Below, piece after piece: positions 43,182 through 52,069 of a stretch of DNA of 64,000 nt (its first letter is position 1; each line of letters opens with the position of its first letter). The DNA is from Phenylobacterium soli (lineage in GTDB: Bacteria > Pseudomonadota > Alphaproteobacteria > Caulobacterales > Caulobacteraceae). Below the pieces are notes generated by a model. That model was not told where the DNA came from and made no database searches. It worked only from the letters and a program-made list of their open reading frames with translations. Where the stretch lies: NCBI RefSeq assembly GCF_003254475.1, contig NZ_QFYQ01000003.1, positions 38,342-102,341 of the forward strand, written 5' to 3'. Both the position numbers and the translations under genes were made by a program.

Positions 43182-43360
43182 CAGGCCTCGCTATCCGCGG
43201 CGACCTCGGGGAGGCCCGGGAGAAGTCTCGTGCGCTTGCGTCCCCGCCGAAGCGGGAGCGGCGTCAGGAGGTGGGGGTGGGATGCGACCCAGGCGCGGCG
43301 CTTCTCGACGTAGGCCGAGTGCAGCAGCCGGGCAGTCGCGGGCCAGGCGTTGTCGATCAT
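43181..43360 (-). CDS. Phage hypothetical protein, 59 aa
   Basis: ATG 43360 is in an ATGA overlap with the upstream lipoprotein gene and the TGA overlaps the metallophosphoesterase ATG. Basic, helix-rich (ATARLLHSAYVEKRRAWVAS), no motif recognised. The double overlap supports that it is translated. Confidence 0.6.
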   Translation of the reverse strand: MIDNAWPATARLLHSAYVEKRRAWVASHPHLLTPLPLRRGRKRTRLLPGLPEVAADSEA

Positions 43361-43482
43361 GCCTGAATGGCCTCGCAGCAGAGGTCGCCGGGAGCGCGCC
43401 ATTGAAGCGGCGTCGAGGTGTCCAGCGCCCGCGTCGCGCAGGCCGCAAGCCACATGACGATGAGGACAACCAGCGCTCTCAT
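43357..43482 (-). CDS. Small lipoprotein, 41 aa
   Basis: ATG at 43482, signal helix ALVVLIVMWLAAC with a lipobox (LAAC) and a 27-residue mature part ending EAIQA. TGA overlaps the next ATG. Possibly a second outer-membrane lipoprotein of the cassette, but it lacks the Pro-rich body of Rz1. Too short for ordinary gene callers. Confidence 0.6.
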   Translation of the reverse strand: MRALVVLIVMWLAACATRALDTSTPLQWRAPGDLCCEAIQA

Positions 43483-43523
43483 GGCGCTATGATCACCCCG
43501 CCTCGTTGCGCCTCAGCCAAACG

Positions 43524-43742
43524 CTAGGGCTGGGCTCCGAACAGAGCGGCAATGCGGCTTTTGATGAGCCACCAGATCACGGCGATGAAGACCCCAGCCG
43601 TTGTGATGGCGACCTTGGCCCGGTCCTTGAGGATGTCGTAGGCCAGCACCTTCGCCTTGATCGCCCCCACGTCGGTTTTCAGGGACGCCAGTTCCTCAAA
43701 CAGCTCGTCCAGGCGCTCATGCACGGTCTGTCTAGGAGGCAT
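43524..43742 (-). CDS. Coiled-coil membrane protein, HhlA/holin-associated type, 72 aa
   Basis: A coiled coil (VHERLDELFEELASLKTDVGAIKAK) and one C-terminal membrane helix (AITTAGVFIAVIWWLIKSR) resemble small phage membrane proteins near lysis genes. It starts the leftward lysis/accessory cassette. No proof of function. Confidence 0.6.
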   Translation of the reverse strand: MPPRQTVHERLDELFEELASLKTDVGAIKAKVLAYDILKDRAKVAITTAGVFIAVIWWLIKSRIAALFGAQP

Positions 43743-43776
43743 GACACGGCCCTGATTTCGTGGTTATCTGGCCCGA

Positions 43777-44040
43777 ATGGCAAAAGACTGGACGGACGCC
43801 GAGTTCGAGGTCGTCGGCAACCATTACCGCCCCGGTGAGCGTCACAGGGACCCCAAGCACAAGCGCTGGATTTTCACGGGCCGCGAAGACCTGTTCGGCC
43901 GCCCGCTCTGGTACAAGCCGCCTCGGTTTTCCAAGCTCGCGCTTTTCGCGGTCTTGTGCGCGATCTACCCTGGCGGGGCCATCGTGCTTTGGCTGGTTGT
44001 CTGGGCCGCTCACAAGCTTGCCTCCTACTGGCCCGGCTGA
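43777..44040 (+). CDS. Hypothetical membrane protein on the opposite strand, 87 aa
   Basis: Begins MAKDWTDAEFEVVGNHYRPGERHRDPKHKRW, followed by a Trp/Pro-rich turn and a membrane helix (ALFAVLCAIYPGGAIVLWLVVW). One of few plus-strand genes in the prophage, set between two minus-strand blocks, so it may be expressed in the lysogen. It overlaps the end of the 809-residue gene by 16 bp. Function unknown. Confidence 0.5.
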   Translation: MAKDWTDAEFEVVGNHYRPGERHRDPKHKRWIFTGREDLFGRPLWYKPPRFSKLALFAVLCAIYPGGAIVLWLVVWAAHKLASYWPG

Positions 44041-46454
44041 GTGAGGCCGGCGGCGGCCTGACCCGCTCCCGTCCCCATCGAGCGGCGCAGTACGTCCGAC
44101 ACATAGGCGGCGCGTTGGGCGGCATTCATGCGCTTGACGACCATGGGGAGGTCTTCCGCATTGTGGCTGGAGAGCACGGAGGCGATGGTCTCCGCGGACC
44201 CCTCCGGCATTGGGCTCTCCATGCCCATCCGGTGGATCGCCCGGACCAGCGCAATAGGGTTCATGCCCGCCGCCGCCGGGATCGCTTGAGCCACCCCTTC
44301 AAGCTGCGGGTCTGACGGCTCCATGGCGTTCAGGATCTGCCGCGCGGTCGTCGAGTTGCCGAACGCCGCGGCATTCGTTCCGTGCATGGTCTTTTCGGCC
44401 TGCATCGCGCGGTAGAAGTCCGCGAACGACTTGGCGTCCGGGAATAGCGCCTTGAAGCGCGCGAGTTGGTTCGGCTTGAGAAGGCCCGCCTGGTTGGCAG
44501 CGTCATAGGTGACGTTGGCATTCCCGAGCTTGGTTTGCAGCGCCTGAAGGGCTCCGAGGCGCATCATCTGGCGCTCGGATTCGGGCCGGGCGTCCAGGGC
44601 GGCGGACATCACCGGCACGTCTTCGCTAAGCAAGCCGCGCCCCTCTTCCAGCGCATCCTTCATCGCCGTGGGACCCGCGAACGCATCGCGAGCGGCCTTG
44701 TAGTCCGGGTTCAGCCCGTCCAGCTTGCCGACGAAACGGGAGAGATAGCCCTTGATCGCGCCTTGCTCGTTGGCCCCGATCCCTTGGACCTTGCCCTCTT
44801 TCACGAGATCGTCGAGACCCTGCTTCATCAGGTCAAGCGTGCGCCAGTCCAGCGTATTCGGCATTTTCTCCGGAAGGGGCTGAATGGCCTCGCTGCCGTC
44901 CGGTAGCTTGACAAACTCCTTCTCAGATATGCCGCGGGCTCTTGCGTACGCGTCGTTGAACAGCTTGGTTCCGGAGAACTCAGGAAGTTGGCCAACGTCT
45001 ACCGGAGGCGCTTGATACGCCTTCGCGTATGCGGGTCCGGCCTGCGCCTTCCGCGCCGCGAGGATGCTGTCCAGCTCGCCGTAGTAGTCCTTGCCGCCAA
45101 GACCAAGGCCGGTCTGCGCCTGGTCGGAAATGCGCAGCGACGACGGGCGCACCAGCCACGTTCCCGTATCTGGATCGAAGACGCCATTTTGGCGAGGCGT
45201 GAGGTTTTCCTGGGCGATGGTCGCGCCGCGACCTGGCCGGTTGATCGCCGCACGCAGCAGGTCGCGCGCAGCCTCCCCCGTGTCAGCCAGCGTGCCGAAT
45301 GGGCCGATGTTGCGAACCGCCGCCGCCATCTCCTCCGGCGTCATCTTCTGCCGCTCGGCCGCCCTCGCCAGACGCATGTAGGCGTCATCCACCTCGCTAG
45401 CCGGCGTCGTGAGATCGGAGCGTTGAGCCGTGACGAGGGCGGATTCCAGATCCCCCCGGTCGGGCTTCATGTCCGAAGCCTTGGGGTTCTCTCCACGCAG
45501 GATGCTCGCCAGCCGCTCGGCCTCAGCCTGGGCGGGCGTCTGCACTACGCGGCCGCCACGCACCGCATCGACGAGACGCCCACCCGTCGCGCGCCACGCT
45601 GTACCCGCCACATTAGACACGAGCGGCAACGCAGCTCCGGCCGCGCCCCCAAAGAGGCCGCCCGCCTCCGCGCCGCGAATACGCGACGGGTCGCTGGCCC
45701 CGCCCTCACCCATTCCGTAGCCATGCAGGCCGCCAATAGCGCCGCCCTCGACAGCTCCGGCCGCAATCCGGGGCAAGAGGCCCGGCGTAGAGCCAATGGG
45801 CGCCGCAGACTCCACAATGCGGCTAGCGGGCGCGAGGGCGGGAAGCATGGCCACCGTCCCCGCCAGACCGCCACCGATTTGCTCGGCCGTGCTCTCTTTT
45901 GGATGCGCCTCGTCGAACGTCTGGTCTCGGTAGCGCTGGAGGTTTTCCGCCGCCTTATATCGCTCGCCGAAGGTCGGCAGGTTGCCGATTTCCTGGCGAG
46001 GGTCGTACTGCATCAGCGCCTGCACAAGGGCCGGCGCCTTGCGTAGCGCCGGCTCCAGCGCCGGAGCGAGCAACGCAGCCGTAGCAGCATTGGCCTCATC
46101 GGCGAACGCTCCCAGCACGGGAACGCCCCGAGCGACGGCGCGCACGCGGTCAGTGACGGAGCTTCCTATGTCTCCAACAGTGCTGTTCGGAACCTGCTGA
46201 ACCTTGCCCTGGGTATCGACGAAGAACTGGCCCTGATCCGGGAAATCCCCGGGATTGATCTGCGCCTTCGGCAGGCGCGCGGAGCCGGGAGCTGCTTGCG
46301 GGTCCAGCCCACCAGTCGCCGCGAGTTGCTGATAGGTCTGGGACTGCGCGGGGTTGAGGGGCTCGCCGGTTTGAGCGTTCGTCGGCTGGACGGCCTGCCC
46401 GCCGTTGAGCAGCGCCATCAATTCCTGATCGGAGAGCTTTGAAAGATCCGTCAT
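44025..46454 (-). CDS. Large virion (ejection-type) protein, 809 aa
   Basis: Long Ala/Gly-rich, mostly helical protein with a Gly-zipper segment (AGAVEGGAIGGLHGYGMGEG and AGGLFGGAAGAALPLVSNVAG) that could insert in a membrane. It follows the hydrolase-bearing protein with an ATGA overlap. By place and composition it is likely an internal protein ejected into the cell with the genome. No enzymatic domain recognised. Confidence 0.6.
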   Translation of the reverse strand: MTDLSKLSDQELMALLNGGQAVQPTNAQTGEPLNPAQSQTYQQLAATGGLDPQAAPGSARLPKAQINPGDFPDQGQFFVDTQGKVQQVPNSTVGDIGSSVTDRVRAVARGVPVLGAFADEANAATAALLAPALEPALRKAPALVQALMQYDPRQEIGNLPTFGERYKAAENLQRYRDQTFDEAHPKESTAEQIGGGLAGTVAMLPALAPASRIVESAAPIGSTPGLLPRIAAGAVEGGAIGGLHGYGMGEGGASDPSRIRGAEAGGLFGGAAGAALPLVSNVAGTAWRATGGRLVDAVRGGRVVQTPAQAEAERLASILRGENPKASDMKPDRGDLESALVTAQRSDLTTPASEVDDAYMRLARAAERQKMTPEEMAAAVRNIGPFGTLADTGEAARDLLRAAINRPGRGATIAQENLTPRQNGVFDPDTGTWLVRPSSLRISDQAQTGLGLGGKDYYGELDSILAARKAQAGPAYAKAYQAPPVDVGQLPEFSGTKLFNDAYARARGISEKEFVKLPDGSEAIQPLPEKMPNTLDWRTLDLMKQGLDDLVKEGKVQGIGANEQGAIKGYLSRFVGKLDGLNPDYKAARDAFAGPTAMKDALEEGRGLLSEDVPVMSAALDARPESERQMMRLGALQALQTKLGNANVTYDAANQAGLLKPNQLARFKALFPDAKSFADFYRAMQAEKTMHGTNAAAFGNSTTARQILNAMEPSDPQLEGVAQAIPAAAGMNPIALVRAIHRMGMESPMPEGSAETIASVLSSHNAEDLPMVVKRMNAAQRAAYVSDVLRRSMGTGAGQAAAGLTQPGQ

Positions 46455-48529
46455 GGAATGAGACCCAGCCGCTTGGCGCGCGCTTGCTGGGCGGGGCTCA
46501 GCGGCAACTTGCGACGCACAGCCTCAGCCAAAACAGCGTCCGCGCTGCCGGCCGGAGCATTCGCGCCGAGCGTTGGCGGACCGCCACCCTGGTCTGGCTG
46601 CGTCGAAGCCGCGCCCCACCCCATCTGATCGGCGAACGGCTGCGGGAAGACGTAGGTGTCAAACGCTCCTTCGCCATACAGCTTATCCACGCCCGGCTTA
46701 ATCGACATGACGCGAGAGCGATAGGTCGTGTCCAGGTTCTTGTAGAGGTCGTTGGCCGTGCGATAGAGCTTGTCCCGCACGTCGGGCGTGAGCAGACCGC
46801 CGGATTGAAGGTACTGCGACAGGCTGCCGATGGAACCGGCGATGCCGTTCGACTTCATCTGAAGGTTCACGTCTTCGCCGCGAACCACCCCCTCGTCGAT
46901 CAGCTTTTGCAGGCCGTTGACCATGGCGATGTCGCCGGTGCCGTTCTGCTGGCGATAGCCGGTCGTTACGGCGCCGTAGTTTTGGCGAACCTTCATGGCC
47001 GCATCCACGATGGGCTTCACCATCTCGGAATAGCGCATCGTCCCCTGCGCCACGTTCTGCGGCGCGGTGAGGTCGTACGGGCCGCCAGGAATAGGCGCGT
47101 AGTGACCGCCCGAGAACTGGTAGCCCGGCGGCGGGGTCTGAACACGCGTCGGGTCGGCGGGGCCGTTGCGCTGCGGCACAAGGCCGCCCTGCCCGTCCGA
47201 CTGATAGCCCTCCGGGGGCTTGTAGACCGTGTTGCGGTTGCCGAGTGGACTCACGTCCTGTTGAACCCCAGCGGGAAGACCCCCGGCGGGGCCGTCGAGA
47301 TGCTGCGTCATCGCCTCGCGCGGAACCGGAATGGCCGCAGTCGGCGCGCCGGCCGTGGGGTCCTTCGGCACGTAGAACGGCACGCCATTGATGATCTGCA
47401 CCGTGGCTTCCACGGGCTGCGTCATCTTCTGGCGCATCTTGAGCGCTTCCTGCACGCCGACAGCGTGAGTGCGCGGGTCCATCAGCAAGCCTTGGACGTA
47501 ATCGTATTCCTGCTGCGAGGGCTTCCAGGTGGGCCAACCCCCGGCCGCGGTCGCTTGGGGAGGAGTCGCGGCCGGGGGCGTCCCGCCAGCCGAGGGAGAG
47601 CTGCCCGGCGCGGAAGGGGGAGGAGGCGTCGGACCAGCCGAAGCCACCTGATAGGATTGGTTCGCCTGCTCCATGCTCGGCGAAATCTGCATCGGCCCCT
47701 GCGGCGCGGGGCCGGAGGTCATCTGCACGTCGGGCTGGCCGCCGAAGAAGACGTGCCGGCCGATGCGCTGCCCATTGCCCCTGGCCCACTCCGGGATCTG
47801 ACGCCCGAGCTGGACTTGCAGGTCCGGGTTCAGGAAGTGGGTTGCGCCGTTCGTCGGATCGGGAGCCTGACCTGACAGCAGTTGGTCGGCCACGGCCTGC
47901 GCCGAGGCGTAGTCCTGCGGCCGGACACTGTTCGCGCGCGTGATGCCCTCGAACTGATGTGGGGCGTACACAACATCGGAGAGCGACTTGGCGCCGCCAT
48001 ATCCACTCTTGAGCCGGTTCAGCGCGACGTGACCCGCCGCGAGCATCCCCATCGGCCCCTCGCCGCCGGCTTCCGTGGCAATCATGCGGGTGAGAGCGTC
48101 GCGGTCCTGCGGCGAGAACAGGAGGCCAGTCGGTTGCGGTTGCTCCGGGGCTGGAGGCGGCTCCGGCGCGGGTTGAGGCGCCGGTTGCGGCGCAGCCTGC
48201 GGAACCGGCTGAGCCGGCTGGATGGCCGATTGCAGCGGCCCGAGCAGACGGGTCGTCTCGTCCTGCTGGTCGGCCTGCATCGCCTTGATAAGGGCGTCCT
48301 GGCCCTTGTTGTTGGCGCGCTGCATGATCGCCGTCGCCAGCAGCTTCGCCCCCAGCTCCCACGGCGAGCGGATGTTCTGCGCGCCCTCCGTCGTCAGGGT
48401 CTTGAGGGCGTCCGCCAGGTACTGGCTGCGGCGCAGCGCCTGTTGCGTCTGCGCGCCATAGGTATTGGCGAATTGCGCGGCGGCGAGCGGGTTCTGGTTG
48501 ATGTCCACCGTAGGGCTGAGCGCAGCCAT
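46451..48529 (-). CDS. Virion protein with SleB-like cell wall hydrolase domain, 692 aa
   Basis: The N-terminal part (1-100) is helical; a Pro/Gln linker (APQPAPQPAPEPPPAPEQPQ) leads to a Hydrolase_2/SleB-type domain at about 137-270 (SPQDRDALTRMIATEAGGEG with the likely catalytic E153, then AAGHVALNRL and NGATHFLNP). The rest is Pro-rich with a helical tail. It would open peptidoglycan during genome entry. Confidence 0.75.
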   Translation of the reverse strand: MAALSPTVDINQNPLAAAQFANTYGAQTQQALRRSQYLADALKTLTTEGAQNIRSPWELGAKLLATAIMQRANNKGQDALIKAMQADQQDETTRLLGPLQSAIQPAQPVPQAAPQPAPQPAPEPPPAPEQPQPTGLLFSPQDRDALTRMIATEAGGEGPMGMLAAGHVALNRLKSGYGGAKSLSDVVYAPHQFEGITRANSVRPQDYASAQAVADQLLSGQAPDPTNGATHFLNPDLQVQLGRQIPEWARGNGQRIGRHVFFGGQPDVQMTSGPAPQGPMQISPSMEQANQSYQVASAGPTPPPPSAPGSSPSAGGTPPAATPPQATAAGGWPTWKPSQQEYDYVQGLLMDPRTHAVGVQEALKMRQKMTQPVEATVQIINGVPFYVPKDPTAGAPTAAIPVPREAMTQHLDGPAGGLPAGVQQDVSPLGNRNTVYKPPEGYQSDGQGGLVPQRNGPADPTRVQTPPPGYQFSGGHYAPIPGGPYDLTAPQNVAQGTMRYSEMVKPIVDAAMKVRQNYGAVTTGYRQQNGTGDIAMVNGLQKLIDEGVVRGEDVNLQMKSNGIAGSIGSLSQYLQSGGLLTPDVRDKLYRTANDLYKNLDTTYRSRVMSIKPGVDKLYGEGAFDTYVFPQPFADQMGWGAASTQPDQGGGPPTLGANAPAGSADAVLAEAVRRKLPLSPAQQARAKRLGLIP

Positions 48530-49846
48530 CTAGGCGGCCTCCAGTCCGTGGTAATTCACCCGCAGGTAGCCATCAGCGCCACGAACCACGAGGTCGGGGC
48601 GGACGCGCTTCAGTTCCTGCGCGATGACGCCGACGCGCTCCGGTCCGCCCCACTTGTAGCGGTAGGCGTAGAGCTTCACACCATCCTTGCGGCGACGCAG
48701 GAAGCGGACATCGGTCTTCAGTCGCGCGTCGGAGGCCATCAGCGCGGCAGAGCCGAGCGAGAACAACCCACCCATCAGGCCCGAGGAGGCCGCCTGCTTG
48801 GCCTGGGCGTTGGCGATCTGGCCCTGCTGGTTCAGCGCATAGGCGCCCAGCACGTCGGTCGGGGCGACCTGGCTTGGGGTGTACTGCACGCCGGTCGGCA
48901 TCGAGACCTGGCTCATGCCGAGCAGCGAGCTTAGCTGATTGATCGGCTCATTCTGAATGTACGCCCGCTCTTGCAGCGCCTGCTGACGGGCGGTGTTGTT
49001 CTGCTGGGCCGCTGCGATGCGGGCCTGAAGCTGGAGCGCCGCAGCGTCCTTGTCTTCCCCAAAGCGCTGCGCCTCGGCCTGGTTGCCGAACGCCGCCACG
49101 CCCTGGTTCTGGGTGTACTGCTGGCCCGCTGCGGTGTTGTGGAACTGGCCCTGCTGGACCTGACGCCCGAACAGAGAGTTCGCCGCGTCCTCGCCAGCGC
49201 CGATGGCCGAGTATTGCGCCTGATTGTAGGCGTCGTTCTTGCCCTGCTGGAAGTTCATCAGGGCGGTCTTGTAGGCGTCGGAGTTCTCCGATAGGCCCTG
49301 GTTCGCTAGCCGCGTGCGCAGGGCGTTCTCTTCCTGTGAGAAGCGCGGATCGAGGCGCGAGGTCGCCTGGCCATACACTGCGTCGATGGCCTGCTGGCGC
49401 GCAGCGTTGAGGTCGCCGCCGACATCGCCTTGGATCGGCTGGCCCTGGTCGAAGCTCGTGGTGATCTGGCCCGGCGCGAGGCGGTTCACCTCCTCGCCGA
49501 AGTTGTGGCCATAGCGAAGCTGCGGCAGACCCGAGGTATCGAGCGGCGTTCCGAGAGCGCTGCTGACGCGGCCGAGCTGGTCGATGCCGACGCCAAGCGC
49601 GCCCTGCTGGATCTTGTTCGTGGAGTCGTAGAGCGCCTGTTCGGCGGGCGAGAGCGTGGTGGTCTGAGAATAGCCACCCGGCGCGTTCGGATCGGCGGCG
49701 TAGGTCACGGACCCGTTGGGACCGTGGGTATTAATGAGATTCAGTCTCTGCTGTTCACGAGCCGTCTCTATATTGGCTTGCGACTGCGCCTGTGCCGTCG
49801 CAACCGGATCTACCGGAGTGACCTGTGCGCCGCCCTTTTTGCTAAT
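48530..49846 (-). CDS. Tail protein with C-terminal Peptidase_S74-like chaperone, probable ATT start
   Basis: The frame stays open and protein-like 46 codons upstream of GTG 49708, to ATT 49846-49844, with a GGGAGAG Shine-Dalgarno at the right distance; the new start reads (M)SKKGGAQVTPVDPVATAQ, like related tail proteins, giving 438 residues. The body is rich in Gln/Asn/Ala. The end SDARLKTDVRFL...YAYRYKWGGPERVGVIAQEL is the S74 intramolecular chaperone of tail fibres/spikes. If ATT is not used, the start is GTG 49708. Confidence 0.7.
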   Translation of the reverse strand: MSKKGGAQVTPVDPVATAQAQSQANIETAREQQRLNLINTHGPNGSVTYAADPNAPGGYSQTTTLSPAEQALYDSTNKIQQGALGVGIDQLGRVSSALGTPLDTSGLPQLRYGHNFGEEVNRLAPGQITTSFDQGQPIQGDVGGDLNAARQQAIDAVYGQATSRLDPRFSQEENALRTRLANQGLSENSDAYKTALMNFQQGKNDAYNQAQYSAIGAGEDAANSLFGRQVQQGQFHNTAAGQQYTQNQGVAAFGNQAEAQRFGEDKDAAALQLQARIAAAQQNNTARQQALQERAYIQNEPINQLSSLLGMSQVSMPTGVQYTPSQVAPTDVLGAYALNQQGQIANAQAKQAASSGLMGGLFSLGSAALMASDARLKTDVRFLRRRKDGVKLYAYRYKWGGPERVGVIAQELKRVRPDLVVRGADGYLRVNYHGLEAA

Positions 49847-49939
49847 CGCTCACTCTCCCGCGCCCTCGGGTCGTCGTTCGGGACCGCCGAGGGCTCGTCG
49901 CGGGAAATCGCGGTGTCGCGGCCGGTCAGGCTCGCATTG

Positions 49940-50425
49940 TCACGCGGCGATGGAGGTTCTCAGTGAGGCGCGCGCCCACCTGGTTTGCTGCCACTCCCGC
50001 TTCAGGAGGCGGTAGATGACGGCATTCTTGCCGGGGCCGAAGCCATCGGTCGCCACACCCTCTCGCCGGAAGCCGAAGCGCTCGACAAAGGTCCGGCTCG
50101 GCGCGTTCGTCATCTCGACGACCGCCATGGCCCGGTTGCAGCCCAGCGTGTCGTACACGTAGCCCATCAGGTCCCGGATCAGGCTCGGGTGCAGCCACTT
50201 TGGCGTGTCGGCGGCGAAGCTTAACTCGATGCTCTGACAGTCCGGGTCCCAGTTGTGGTAGACCACGCCCGCGATGAGGACATTGTTGCGGTCGAGGACC
50301 CCGATGGCTTGGCAAAGCCCGAACGGGTTCAGGGTCCGGTTACGCTCCAGGCGCTTCGCGGTCAGTGGGATGCGCCAGCCCACCCATGCCGCCACTTCCT
50401 CGGCATGACCGTACAACAGCTTCAA
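49940..50425 (-). CDS. GNAT-family acetyltransferase
   Basis: 161 residues from TTG 50425, coupled to the previous gene by TTGA. Motifs: GVVYHNWDPDCQSIELSFAADTPKW, an acetyl-CoA stretch, and MTNAPSRTFVERFGFRREGVA, as in GNAT proteins. Such acetyltransferases are frequent in phage structural operons with no known target. Not obviously a toxin. Confidence 0.75.
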   Translation of the reverse strand: MKLLYGHAEEVAAWVGWRIPLTAKRLERNRTLNPFGLCQAIGVLDRNNVLIAGVVYHNWDPDCQSIELSFAADTPKWLHPSLIRDLMGYVYDTLGCNRAMAVVEMTNAPSRTFVERFGFRREGVATDGFGPGKNAVIYRLLKREWQQTRWARASLRTSIAA

Positions 50426-52068
50426 ATCAACGCTCCCGCTTCATAGGTCAGGTCGAAGCCGACGCATTGCACCTCCACGTCCAGCGGGAGATTCGGGCGC
50501 GTCAGGATGTGGTCGGTTCCGCCCGGCCCCACCAGCAGCAGGGACGTCAGGTCTTCCGTCACCGACACGCGGTCCACGTCGTTGGCGCCGGTCAGGCTCA
50601 CCCTCATGCGGGGGCTGAGCGCGTAGCCAATCCCCGAGGCCCCGGTCCAATCCTGGCGAACCACATTGGCGTCGTCGGGCGAAATGTCCCCCGGCGTGAC
50701 CGTCGTCTGAATATCGGTCGGGATAGTGTTCTTGTCGTAGTCCGTCACCACGTCAAGCGCGGGGCGGACAATCGACGGCGCGTAGAGCTGAGCGCGCACC
50801 AGCTTGGCGCTCTTGAGCATGGTGCGGTTGCCGAAGTCCTGAAACGCCGGAAGGATGTCGCCAACGATGGTGACGGAATTGTCGGACGCGCCCTGGTCCC
50901 ACTCATAGACCCCGAGCGTGGAACCGAAATAGATCGCGCCGTTCGCCGTGGCCCAGCAGAAGGCGTCGATGCCGGTAAAGCGGCACCATCTGCCAGTCTC
51001 GGTGCAGCGCACAAACTGTTGAGAGGTCGAAAGCTCCGCGGTCGGGACGTTGACCACGATCAGGCCCCCTCGCCCGGAATAACTCGTCACCGACCAACCG
51101 AAGTTGGACCCATAGGAAGCCGCCGCCGCCGCGAAGGCGTTCGTCACGTAGCGGGAATAGGAGTTGGTGCGCTGCTCGTCCTCGGAGAGACGAAGCGCCT
51201 GGGTCAGCGACAGAAGCCCAGCCTCGGTGAGCACCAGAGCGTCCGTGCCGTGCTCTAGGAGGCAGCGGTCCCCGATAGGCTTCGGCAGGCTGTAGACGCC
51301 CACCAGGCTCCAGTTGTTCGCGTCGGACGGGTCCGTGCCCTGGTAGAGCGCAACCTGTCCCTCGCTGGTCAGGTAGGCCGCGTAGTCGTCAGGACCAATG
51401 CCGCCATCAAGCGTCAGTCGCGCCAGTCCCACGAGCACGCCGCCCTTGGTGAAGATCGGGCCGAGATCCAGAAGCCCAGAAGACCCCGCGATGGCGTTCA
51501 CCGCGAGATACCAGACCCGCAGGGTGTCCTTCTCAGCGAAGTGAAGGCGCGCCTTGTGCGCCATGACGTACTTCAGGTTCGACGGCGTTAGCGTGATCGC
51601 CCCGGAGGTTCCGGTAATGGCCGTGGTCGCGAACGAGGAGCCATCGTATTTCAGCGGCGTGTTAGAGCCGTTCACGAGGATGGCGAACCGGCCGGCGTCG
51701 TTGGCGAAGTTGGTATAGTTCCACTTTGCCGAGGCTGCGGAGGCGTAGGACGCCGCCGGCAGCGCGCCGGAGGTGGTCACGTCGTAGATATTCGCTCCCG
51801 CGCAGGCGAACAGCTTGTCGCCCGACGCCGCACCGCGCCAGGCCACCAGCGTTTCCACCGGATCGGCAGTGCCGGAAACCTGCTCCACGAAGCCGCGCCG
51901 GAGCTGGAGATAGCCGCCGCGCGGTATCCAGTTGTCGAGGATGACCGCATTGGCCTTCGGCATGGTCGGAAGCGAGGAGTCGGTATCCCAGCCGCCAATA
52001 GGTGCGGGGATCGAGACGGCCATCGCCGTTCTCGCGCCGGCCCGGTTCTGACGCATCGGCTGGCGCAC
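50422..52068 (-). CDS. Head completion/stabilisation protein, beta-propeller-like (P22 gp10-type)
   Basis: 548 residues. GTG 52068 comes one base after the stop of the upstream adaptor gene; ATGs at 52056 and 52023 are alternatives. The text APIGGWDTDSSLPTMPKANAVILDNWIPRGGYLQLRRGF and repeated strand-loop units recall tail-accessory propeller proteins. It probably sits under the portal/adaptor ring. Confidence 0.6.
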   Translation of the reverse strand: MRQPMRQNRAGARTAMAVSIPAPIGGWDTDSSLPTMPKANAVILDNWIPRGGYLQLRRGFVEQVSGTADPVETLVAWRGAASGDKLFACAGANIYDVTTSGALPAASYASAASAKWNYTNFANDAGRFAILVNGSNTPLKYDGSSFATTAITGTSGAITLTPSNLKYVMAHKARLHFAEKDTLRVWYLAVNAIAGSSGLLDLGPIFTKGGVLVGLARLTLDGGIGPDDYAAYLTSEGQVALYQGTDPSDANNWSLVGVYSLPKPIGDRCLLEHGTDALVLTEAGLLSLTQALRLSEDEQRTNSYSRYVTNAFAAAAASYGSNFGWSVTSYSGRGGLIVVNVPTAELSTSQQFVRCTETGRWCRFTGIDAFCWATANGAIYFGSTLGVYEWDQGASDNSVTIVGDILPAFQDFGNRTMLKSAKLVRAQLYAPSIVRPALDVVTDYDKNTIPTDIQTTVTPGDISPDDANVVRQDWTGASGIGYALSPRMRVSLTGANDVDRVSVTEDLTSLLLVGPGGTDHILTRPNLPLDVEVQCVGFDLTYEAGALI

Positions 52069-52069
52069 G

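Noticed and set aside
49855..50000. About 49-codon protein-like frame between the GNAT and tail genes, joinable by -1 slippage at AAAAAGG
   Set aside because: It has no start codon and the A5G2 run is not a classical slippery heptamer; the ATT start explains the tail gene more simply. A sequencing indel is not excluded.
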